Source: Zygnema circumcarinatum
Lineage: Eukaryota > Streptophyta > Zygnematophyceae > Zygnematales > Zygnemataceae
Assembly: GCA_037447605.1 (NCBI GenBank)
Contig: CM074813.1
Coordinates: 632,372 to 683,454, forward strand
DNA: 51,083 bases
Direction: 5' to 3'
A program made the translations under genes and the position numbers. Under the pieces are notes generated by a model. The model did no database searches and was not told the DNA's origin. It saw nothing but the letters and a program-made list of their open reading frames with translations. Shown piece after piece: positions 1-9,440 of the stretch; within the stretch, counting starts at the first letter, position 1, and every line of letters starts with the position of its first letter.

Positions 1-927
1 CGACGGCAAAAGTCAAAACGGAGGAAAAAAGGAGTGAGATAGAAGCTTCCAAGAAGCTGCGGTTTCCCTTTCCATGAGTGGAATGTCGTTTTACAGTAGT
101 TCAACGGTGAGCAATTTGGATTTAACAGACTTTTACGGCCAGGAATGGATTACAAGGAACGGCTGTGTATAGGCCACATGGCTGCAGCAGAGTGGACGTT
201 GACCCTGTGACGATGACACGTCCGCTTGCGGCTGCGGCCACGCTGGACCATCTAGCGGCTGCGAATACGTCACGTCATGTCACGCTGGACCATCGGGAGG
301 TTGAAAATACGCCACGGCGTCATCCAAATGAGGTGAGATCCCGCAGGGACGCGTGGCTGCCAGGTGCGAAGGAAAAATCGGATTGGACGAGGGCCAGCCA
401 CCTGGCTATAAGGCTCGTGATTGGACGGTACGAACACGTGGCAGACCATTGGGCGAGTACAGCCACAAGGCAAAAATGAACGGCTGAGATACATTCCAGC
501 ACATTGGTGGATCGAAATGACGTGGCACGGAAGCAGGAGCACTGTAGCATGGGAAGGTTCGAACCCGAAACCCTCTGCTTCCTAAAGAAGAAAAGAAAAC
601 CAAGCGAGTTCGAAATTTGGAATTCAATAGAAAGCGAAGTTCGTCGTTTGTCGTTTTGCGCACCGGTGACCACAGTACTATACTGTATTGGGGACTCCGA
701 CGCCACGTGGCAGGACAAGGGCTCGCTAAGTGGCAATTTCTGCCACTTTATACAAAACCCTAAAACAAGCCAACCAGGCCTTGCCACGTGGCCATGCCGT
801 TTCTTTCAAGCACGTTCAAAAACTACATCGTTTTCTAAAGACTTGCAAAAAAAGCGGGACCCAAATTTGAACCCTTTTATTCCAGAATAGCAACAAACTA
901 ACTTTAGTTTAATTTATTTTTGTGCAT
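1..927. other. Left flank, no gene assigned; G-box-rich sequence
   Basis: I cannot support a gene here. The stretch has several G-box-type elements (CACGTGGCA near 434 and 700, CCACGTGG near 783) and related ACGTG cores, which are typical of plant promoters. A plus-strand open frame ends with TAG at 888-890, 38 bases before the stop of the fucosyltransferase on the other strand, so it could be the last exon of a convergent gene. Its protein shows no domain I recognise. Confidence 0.4.
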
Positions 928-2266
928 TTAGTGGTCGGCGCAGTAGAGGTCGTCCGCGCAGGAGGCCGTCCCAAGGCCGTACCGGAGGCGCATGATGTCC
1001 AGTGTGAACGTAGACTTTTTGGACCCGAAAAAGAGCAGGGCCTTCGCGCACACCACTTTTTCAAACGCCGCGCGGACCTGCGCGTTGCGCTTGAAGCTGA
1101 GGCCCTGCGGGGGGGGGAGGGAGGGCGAGGGAGGGAGAGGGAGGGAGAGAGAGGAAGAGGGAGGAAGAGGGAGGGAGGGAGAAAGGGGGCGATGAAAGTT
1201 CTCGCAAAATGGAAAATACATCTTCTCTTTTGAGAGAGTGGGGAGACAAAATAGCTGAGAGAAAGAAGGGGGAGAGGGGGAATGGGGGAGGGGGGAGGGT
1301 CCACTGACCCCCTTGCTAAGAATGTCCGACCAGCTGCCATTTTCGTGCTCAGGCCAATAAGTTGGAACTGAGACGACTTCCATGGGGCGGCCGCTGACTG
1401 TACGGAGGTTCCATGCGAGCTCGGCAATGTCGTTCTGTGATCCGTCGGTGGCGAGGTACAGGGAGGACAGGTCCGTTCCGTTGAACCGCTCCAGCTGCGA
1501 CTTGAGGCACAGCGCAGCCTGGCGCGTGGTGTAGTGGCACCCTGCGTTCAACTGAGGGAGGGAGGAAGGGACGGAGGGAGGGAGGGGAGGGAGGGAGGGA
1601 GGGAGGGACGGACGGAGGGAGGGAGGGAGGGAGGGAGAGGGGAACGGAGGGAGGGAGGAAGGGAGGGAGGGAGGGAGATAGAGAGAGCGAGAGAGAGAGG
1701 GAGAGACAACGAGAGAGAGACAGGGAGCGAGAGAGAGAGAGAGGAAGGGGGGAGAGAGGAAGGGAGGGAGGGAGAGAGGGAAGGAGAGAGAGGGGATGGA
1801 AAGGAAAGAGAGAGTGAGATGCAGGGAGGGAGAGAGGGCAACAAGAGCGAATCAAGCATCCAATCTGCACACTCGCCATTTACGAAATACAAGTGCAAGG
1901 GGTGCAAATGGGGTAGAGCGCACCCCCCGGCAGTAGTTGGCGAAGTCCCCCCTGCGGAGGTGCAGGCACGCGAAGGGCCGCCTCCCCCAGTTGTGCCGTC
2001 CGTACGCCTCGGCGGCGGCCATGATGGCCTGCAGCGGCTGAACCCCGAACCCTAAAACTGAAGGGAAGTGAGATGAACTGAAATCAAAGGAAATGGAATG
2101 GAAAGGTATGAAAACTTTCATGTATGGTTTATTTTGGATATCGAAACTTGCTGCTTCGTTCAACTTCGCAACCCGGCTCAAATAAGGGGATCGTCACAGT
2201 CGATTTACCAGGAAAAAAGGAAGAAAGGGAGGCGAGGGGGGGGGGGGGGGCAGGGGGAGGGAGGAC

Positions 2267-2316
<50 letters not shown>

Positions 2317-2907
2317 GCGAGAGGGAGAGAGAGAGAAAGAAAACGGACACGGATAGAGGAAGGTGGAGGAAATGACGGGTGCAATTTCAACGGTTGCAGA
2401 AAGTGGATGGAGTGGACCCTCCCTTCCTCCCTCCCTGCCCCCCTCCCTCCCTCCCTCCCTCCCTACCGTAGAACTGGCAGTTACATGGAACGGCCGTACC
2501 TGAACCGCAAGCTGAGAGGTGCAGTTTGAGTTTTGGACTTGTTTGAAGGGAAGGTCAACGGGGGAAGCTAATCCGTCAAACGCAGATGGCGAACTCTGCA
2601 CCGCGCAACCCTAAACCCTGTGAATATTTAAAATCCTACCTCCTTAGAAAATATTAAACGCTAAGAGTTAAGACCGTACCTACCAAGTTAAAACCTTTAA
2701 CTTAGAAGAGAAAAGCACCTGGATTTCGGTAATTTATTAGCCATTTCTAGGCGGGAAAAGGTCGGAAAAAGCACCTTTGAAAATCCGTCAATGTAAAGAA
2801 TTCCTTCTCCAAGGGAGGAGTATGCTGCTGAAAAATCTGCACCATTTCGGCACGGAAACAGACTGCCGTTAAAAGGAGAGAGAGTAAGACGGGGGGGGAG
2901 AGAGAGG

Positions 2908-2945
<38 letters not shown>

Positions 2946-5900
2946 CAGAGAGAGGGAGAGAGAGCCTACCTTCAGCCTTCAGACTCGTGTGCCTCTTTTC
3001 TAACAGTTCTGCATTCGGCGCCGTCCGTACATCCTGGTAACTCCAAAAGCCTTTCTTGTTTTTGGGGTCTTTACCAACTGCCATGACATGCCACGTCATC
3101 ACATAACCCTAAAAACCCTAATTAATGATACAAAACCCTAAACCTTCATCCTGAACCCTGATTCCTAAACCCTGATTCCTAAACCCTGAATCGAGAAACC
3201 CTAAAATTCTTACGAAGAAAAGTCACAACCTAAAATTGTCAAGAGCTGTGAGATTCATGCTTTCTAAAGTTCTGAAAACCCTAATTTTTCAAGTGAATGC
3301 GGAGTATTCATTTTAGGGTGTAATGTGTGGCATCGGAAAAGTCAGGGTTTAGGGTTTAAGGGCATTTTGGCAGTACCCCATTTGCAGTTGCCGCTAAGGC
3401 ACAAAATTTTATCCACCAATACGGGCACACCGTACTGTCACCCCACAAATGGTTACGTGCCACGTCATCTCAATATTCATTTCTAGTCTTAAAGAATATT
3501 GTGGAGGGTTCATTAATACCTATTTGGGCAATTCGCGAAAGTTTGAATTCAGGAATCTGTAAATATTTAAGAATTTAGGGAACTGATAGGAAAGGGGGTT
3601 TAGGGTTTAGGGCAGACACTGGGATGCAGATTTTGGGGTTTAAATACACGTTCTGACTTACACTTTTTTTGTACTCTTCGAGCGATATGACGGTGTTGGC
3701 TCCATAGCAAGTTCGCATGTGATTGAGGTCAAAAAATGGACGCAAATCGACACCTACCTGCATAGAAACCGTTACAGTCTACTCAGTTCCATGGAACGGA
3801 TTCCGTCCCTCCCTACTGTTGAAAGTTTACCAACAAATCTCTGAACCCTATAACTCTGAACCCCTGTCCTCAAACGGCAAATTCCGAACCCTAATTCCTA
3901 AACCTTCAACCCTAACCCTAACCCTAACCCTAAACCTACACCCTAAATCCTAAACCCTAGACCCTCACCCCAAACCTACACCCTAAACCCTGAACCCTAA
4001 CCCCTAAACCCTAACACTGACCCTAGTCCTACACCCTAAACCCTAAAACCCTTACCCTAAGTCTAACCCTAGTCCTACACACTAAACCCTAAACCCCAAC
4101 CCTCAAACCCTAACCCTAACCCTTATCCTACGCACTAAACCCTACACCCTACACCCTAAACCTTAACCATAACCCTAATCATACACCCTAAACGCTAAAC
4201 CCTAACCCTTTCACCCTAACCCTTAATCCCTAACCCTAACCCTACTCCTAACCCTAACCCTAACCCTAATCCTACACACTAAACCCTAACCCTAACCCTA
4301 GCCCTAACCCCAACTCTAATCCTACACCCTAAACGCTAAACCCTGAGAAGCCCTCCGACCCTGAAAACAAGTAGAACTGAAACTGTGGGCATAGAAACGG
4401 TTGGCGGCTGTTCACATATTTTGGATGGAGAGGCGCGATGAGAGTTCGGTTGAGCAGGCCTGCAATCAGCGTGACGTGACGCAGGCATTCTATGCGGTTA
4501 CTTGTCTGCCCAAACAAAGAGAAAAAAAAGGGAGTGGGATTTTAATTCAGCTTCTTAGGCAGCTCAATGTCTCAAAACCTCTAGAATCTAAAACTCTAAA
4601 ATTGGCACCAAAAACTCCCTAAAACCCTGAATATGCAAACCCTAAGTGAAACTTAAAATCACTTCATTGACCGAAATCCTTGAAACCCAAAAAACTCTGA
4701 AACCCTACATCTTAACCGTTCACAAACCCTAAAGCCCTTCTTCTTTTTCAGGAAAAGGAAAGGAAAAGAACGAACAGACATATGCTCTCCCTCCCTCTCT
4801 ACCTTTCCTTGATCTTCTCTCCTCTCTCTCCTTCTAATTTCTCTCCTCCCTCTTTCTCCTCTCTCTTCCTCTCCCTCTCTCTGGTCTCCCTCTCCCTCCT
4901 CTCTCGGCCTCACCTGCTCTCCCTCCCTCTCTACCTTTCCTTGATCTTCTCTCCTCTCTCTCCTTCTAATTCCTCTCCCACTCTCTCTGGGCTCCCTCTC
5001 CCTCCTCTCTCGGCCTCACTTGCTCTCCCTCCCTCTCTACCTTTCTTTGATCTTCTCTCCTCTTTCTCCTCCTAATTCCTCTCCCTCTCTCTGGGCTCCC
5101 TCTCCCTCCTCTCTCGGCCTCACCTGCTCTCCCTCCCTCTCTACCTTTCTTTGATCTTCTCTCCTCTCTCTCCTTCTAATTCCTCTCCCTCTCTCCCCTA
5201 TCCCGCTCTCTCCACTCTCTTCCTCTCCCTCTCTCTGGTCTCCCTCTCCCTCCTCTCTCGGCCTCACCTGCTCTCCCTCCCTCTCTACCTTTCCTTGATC
5301 TTCTCTCCTCTCTCTCCTTCTAATTCCTCTCCCTCTCTCCCCTCTCCCTCTTTCTCCTCTCTTCCTCTCCCTCTCTCTGGGCTCCCTCTCCCTCCTCTCT
5401 CGGCCTCACCTGCTCTCTCTCCCTCTCTACCTTTCCTTGATCTTCTCTCCTCTCTCTCCTTCTAATTCCTCTCCCTCTCTCTCCTCTCCCTCTTTCTCCT
5501 CTCTCTTCCTCTCCCTCTCTCTGGTCTCCTTCTCCCTCCTCTCTCGGCCTCACCTGCTCTCCCTTCCTCTCTCTCCTTCTAATTCCTCTCCCTCTCTCTG
5601 GGCTCTCTCTCCCTCCTCTCTCGGCCTCACCTGCTCTTGGGTTTGAGTTCAAAGTATGCCCACCCTTCCGTTATAACAAAATGGGAGCAAAAATTTCTTC
5701 TTTTCGGGAGCCCACGGTCGTTGCCATATTTCACTTGCACTTTGGAGCATTTCCATGCGACTTTTTTTGTACAGTGATCCTTTTTTTCCGTTACAGATTA
5801 CGGTTCCATGCTCGTTGAGAAAAAAATGTGAATTGTTTTCGATACCGTTTGAGGGAGGCTTTGGTATAGAAGGAGGCTTTGGTATAGAGGGCGGTGCAAT

Positions 5901-6676
5901 CCTGGGAAAAAAAAAAAATTAGAAATTTAAAAACTAGATTATTTGCATTTTAAACGTTTAATGTAACCATGGATATAGGGAAAACCAAAAAAAAAAAGAG
6001 GGTAAAAAAGGGAAAACTTCTCACACAGATGAATTATCTATTTTCGGTCCTAATTCAGCCGCAAGTTCGCTCTTCAAAAGAAAAACATCTTCTTTGGGAG
6101 CATCCCACTCCTCCTTCAAACTTCCCGCGGAAAAAAATAGTAGAGGGAAAAACCTCTCTGTGTTCCGTAAAACAAGAACGGAACTGTAAAAAAAATGTCA
6201 GTTCCATGTCAGGAGGAAAACGAAACCCTTGCCTCTATCTTGTCCCTTCTAAGAGTCTTAAAAAATTAGGGTTCAAGGTGATATCGGGCATTTAGGGTTT
6301 ATGGTTCAGCATTTCAACAAAGGCTGTAGAGGATTGGGCCTTTCTTACGCTTTCCAAAGCTTAGGGTTCAGGGTAGTCCTCCTGCAGACCTTTCCTATAT
6401 TGTGAACCCCCCGCATCCATCCATACATCCATCCATGCATACATCCACGCATCCATCCATACATACATCCATGCACACATCCATGCATACATCCATGCAC
6501 ACATGCATTTACCCATGTATGCATGGGGGTTTCGGGGAGGATGCATAGCATGGCATGGCATGGCATGGATGCCGACCCGACTGCGAGAGGGCGACGAGCG
6601 GTACGGACGCCAGCGCGAGCAACGCCGCCACCAGTCCGACCGCCCCCAGACACGGCTCGCACCCCTCCTCGCCCAT
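928..6676 (-). CDS. GDP-fucose O-fucosyltransferase family protein (5' part incomplete)
   Basis: Likely transfers fucose from GDP-fucose to protein Ser/Thr in the ER or Golgi lumen. Phase-compatible exons on the minus strand: 4505-4416, 3757-3662, 3033-2970, 2567-2500, 2037-1924, 1551-1309, 1104-928 (stop), 284 codons in all. Family landmarks in order are NRIECLRH..LLNRTLIAP (acceptor-site N-terminal block), LRPFFDLNHM, HLRRGDF (GDP-fucose-binding Arg block), SSLYLATD, and the C-terminal GSKKSTFTLDIMRLR block. An ATG at 6676 opens a short cysteine-containing N-terminus followed by about 20 hydrophobic residues, as expected for a type II membrane anchor. How it joins the exon at 4505 is not resolved. 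One possible exon ends at about 5634 with CAG|GTGAGG, but its frame does not join cleanly. Introns hold GA/CT repeats, a telomere-like array and a minisatellite. The gene is divergent from the claspin-like gene. The family call is firm; the subfamily is not. Confidence 0.72.
1105..1308 (-). repeat. Polypyrimidine intron (CCCTCC)n before last fucosyltransferase exon
   Basis: The plus strand is GGGAGG/GAGAGG-rich, so the transcript reads CT-rich up to the acceptor CCGCAG at 1105-1110. Similar CT-sense tracts fill 1552-1835 of the preceding intron. Confidence 0.7.
2219..2465. repeat. GA tract (2219-2345) and CCCT tract (2416-2465) in one intron
   Basis: Plus-strand (GA)n and GAGC repeats are followed by a CCCTCC run. 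The intron lies between fucosyltransferase exons 2567-2500 and 2037-1924. In the transcript the donor end is purine-rich and the middle is CT-rich. Confidence 0.7.
3886..4345. repeat. Interstitial telomere-like array (CCCTAAA/CCCTAA variants)
   Basis: About 450 bases of degenerate CCCTAA, CCCTAAA and ACACCCTAAA units on the plus strand. They lie in the fucosyltransferase intron between exons 4505-4416 and 3757-3662. The transcript reads TTTAGGG, the plant-type telomere G strand. Confidence 0.85.
4782..5637. repeat. CT-rich minisatellite with about 7 variable units
   Basis: Units of about 77, 105 or 143 bases share CTTTCCTTGATCTTCTCTCC, a CTTCTAATTCCTCTC segment and GGCCTCACCTGCTCTC. The last segment recurs near 4912, 5018, 5121, 5264, 5407, 5551 and 5628. 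On the fucosyltransferase strand it reads AGCAGGTGAGGCC, a strong 5' splice-site consensus. The array sits in the 5' intron region of that gene. Confidence 0.85.
6400..6545. repeat. CATC/CATA tetranucleotide repeat
   Basis: CATCCATCCATACATCCATGCATAC-type units on the plus strand, followed by GGCATGGCATG. They lie just downstream of the putative first exon of the fucosyltransferase, probably in its first intron. Confidence 0.75.
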
Positions 6677-7540
6677 CACAGCGCGCCACGTGTCCTCCTA
6701 TGCTGACGTGGCAGCCTAGGCCCGCTCCATGCAGAAATGCTGCAAATCCGTAAAATGTGCGTTCAATGGTTTGCAGGAACCGGGATCAGAGGTCTGCGCC
6801 CGCTGCAGGCCGAGATGACGTATTGTAGAGATTTTAGGCACCATAAACCCTTAGACCCTAAAAACCCTAAAACCCTATCAGGCTTTCAAAAGTGAATTTT
6901 TTTAAGAATATGTTCAGTACTGACATTTGGCAAAATAATACTTTAGTCGACCGTCAGAAGTAGGGGGTGTCAGACTTAAAAATTGTTCGTAAGTTTGAGA
7001 CCAGAACGAGTACTTCGGTGACATCGCAATCCTGGTGCGGCGGAGTACTTACAAAACTTTTTTGTTCGTAAGATTTCGTTAAGTCTGACACCCCCTAGTG
7101 GAGGGAGGACAGCCGCAGGGAGGGGAGGGAGGGGCGGAACCCACAGTACCGTACGCAGAAGAAAGAAGTGATGACGTCACGTGGTTGCAAACTATGACGC
7201 CATCCGCCTGACGTTTGATTCCTCAGTTTGTACGGATGCACGAAACTTGTCGGTGTGACGGTCTTGAGTAACGGGAAGTGCCACGTGGCAGGAGGAGGGA
7301 AGGTCGTTTACCACGTGGCACGCGCTGGTTCGAAATTGACTGAGTCGGTCGCCTCTGATTGGCGGACGAAACCGCGATCTTGGGACTTTGGGGACTTTGA
7401 AGGACTTTGAAGGACTTTTACCGGACTTTGAGCATGTGTACGGGGGGCGTTAAACAGTGACTGTAACAGGACGGTTTGGACGGGAGCATAGAACGGTTCA
7501 ATTGCAGCTGCTATTTGTATTTGGCGTCGCGCGCTTTTTT
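6677..7540. promoter_or_regulatory. Shared upstream region, fucosyltransferase (-) / claspin-like (+)
   Basis: The region between the two head-to-head genes is rich in CACGTG-type elements: CCACGTGTCC near 6688, GACGTGGCAG near 6703, TCACGTGG near 7178, CCACGTGGCA near 7282 and 7310. TGACGTCAC near 7173 is a CRE/TGA-type palindrome. No clear TATA box was found. The region also contains a small inverted-repeat element at 6961-7097. Promoter function is inferred from position and motif density. Confidence 0.5.
6961..7097. mobile_element. Small inverted-repeat element (MITE-like), TA-flanked
   Basis: GGGGGTGTCAGACTTAA at the left end and TTAAGTCTGACACCCCC at the right end are perfect 17-base inverted repeats, each bounded by TA, about 137 bases in all. 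A TTGTTCGTAAG direct repeat lies next to both arms. The size, lack of coding capacity and TA ends fit a Tc1/mariner-type MITE. No second copy lies in the window, so mobility is inferred. Confidence 0.55.
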
Positions 7541-7544
7541 GGGC

Positions 7545-9440
7545 GGGATAGGGGGAGGGAAATGGGGAGGGAAAGGAAGAGGGAGAGTGAGGGGGGGAGA
7601 GAGGGGGGGAGAGGGGGGGAGAGAGTGGGAGAGGGTGAGGGTGAGGCAGAGGGAGTGGAAGGGTGAAAAGGGAGGTGGGGAGGGAGAGGGAGAGGGGGAG
7701 GGATAGTGCAGATGGAAGCAAGGAGAAGAGACGAGGGAGGGGAGAAGGCGGAGAGCGGGAGAGGACAGAGAGAGGAAGGTGGTGAGGTGGATAAGGAGTG
7801 GGAGCTCCTCGGGGAGAGAGAGAGAGGTGCAGGAGACAAAGAGAGAGGAATGGGTAGAGAGAGGGAGACAGTGATGGAGGGGCGGGTGGGAGCGGGAGGG
7901 GGAGTGGGGTGGAGAGAGATGGAGAGAGAGAGAGAGACGGAAAGTGGGAGCGAAATTGAAGCAGTCAGACAGGGTGAGGGCGAGGAAATGGGAGAAGGAG
8001 AGGGTGGAACAGAGGAAGACGGAGGAAATGTGAGAGAGGCAAGCGGAGGGGTAGAAGGAGGCGGAGAGACAGTGGGCGGTGAAGAGGGAGGAGGGGGAGA
8101 GAGAGTGGGCGGTGAAGAGGAAAGAGGGGGAGAGAGAGTGGGCGGTGAAGAGGGAGGAGGAGGGAGAGAGAGTGGGCGGTGAAGAGGGAAGGAGGGAGAG
8201 GGGGTGAAGAGGAAGGAGGAGGCGGAGAGACAGTGGGCGGTGAAGAGGGAGGAGGAGGGGGAGAGAGAGTGGGCGGTGAAGAGGGAGGAGGGGGAGAGAG
8301 AGTGGGCGGTGAAGAGGAAAGAGGGGGAGAGAGAGTGGGCGGTGAAGAGGGAGGAGGAGGGGGAGAGAGAGTGGGCGGTGAAGAGGGAGGAGGGGGAGAG
8401 AGAGTGGGCGGTGAAGAGGAAGGAGGAGGGGGAGAGAGACTGGGCGGTGAATTGGGAGGTGGAGGGGGAGAGAGAGTGGGCGGTGAAGAGGGAGGAGGAG
8501 GGGGAGAGAGCGAGAGGGTGGAAGTGGGCAGGGAGAGCGGCCAAGCGGAGACAGCCACGTGGCACAAGCTCAGGGCCAAACGGAGCGAAGCCAGGCGGAG
8601 GCCGCGCATGGAGACGGCGGCGGATGTTCTGGCGGCCTCTCAGCGGCTGCTGCGGGGTGGGGGGGAGAGGGAGGGAGGGAGGCAGAGAGGGATGGAGGGA
8701 GGGAGGGAGGAAGAGCGAGAGAGAGAGGGAGGGATGGAGGGAGGGAGAGAGGGAGAGAGGGAGAGAGGGAGGGAGGGAGGGAGGGAGGGAGAGGGAGAGA
8801 GGGAGAGAGGGAGAGAGAGGGAGAGAGGGAGAGAGGCGGAGAGGGAGAGAGGGAGAGAGGGAGGGAGGGAGAGAGAGAGAGGGAGGGAGGGAGAGAGGGA
8901 GGGAGAGAGGGAGGAGGGGGGAGGGAGAGAGGGAGGAGAGAGGGAGGGAGGGAGGGAGGGACGGAGAGGAGGGATGGAGGGAGAGGGAGGGAGGGAGGGA
9001 CGGAGAGGAGGGATGGAGGGAGAGGGAGGGAGGGAGAGAGGGAGTGAGAGAGGGAGGGAGAGAGGGAGGGAGGAGAGAGGGAGAGAGAGAGAGGGAGAGG
9101 GAGGGAGGGAGGAGGAGGGGAGAGAGAGGGAGAGAGGGAGAGAGAGAGGGAGGAGGGAGGGAGAGAGGGAGGAGAGAGGGAGAGAGAGGGAGAGGGAGGG
9201 AGAGGGAGAGAGAGAGGGAGGAGGGAGGGAGATATAGGCGGAGTGGGGAGGGAGGGGAGTGGGAGGCAGGGAGAGAGGGAGGAAGAGAGCGGAGATTTTA
9301 GAGAGAGATGCAGAGGAAAGGAAAGGGAGAGGAAGGGAGTGGTTGGAAGGGAGAATGGTGGAGTGGGAATGAGAGGAGGGTTTGAGAGGGAGGGGAGGTG
9401 GGTGGGAGGGAGGGAGAGAGAGAGGGAGAGAGGCAGAAAA
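7545..9440. repeat. 1.9-kb GA-rich block with a 33-36 base tandem array
   Basis: Nearly uninterrupted GGGAGA/GAGAGG purine sequence on the plus strand. From about 8070 to 8510 it holds about 12 copies of a 33-36 base unit starting GTGGGCGGTGAAGAGG. The repeats leave long open frames on both strands, which are compositional. The purine tract is broken at about 8530-8656 by ordinary sequence that looks like a claspin-like exon. Confidence 0.85.

Noticed and set aside
545-580. Possible tRNA from GGTTCGAACC
   Set aside because: The bases flanking the putative T loop do not pair into a stem on either strand, and no acceptor stem or anticodon arm could be found.
3886-4345. True chromosome end
   Set aside because: The array is degenerate, internal to a gene intron and flanked by coding exons on both sides.
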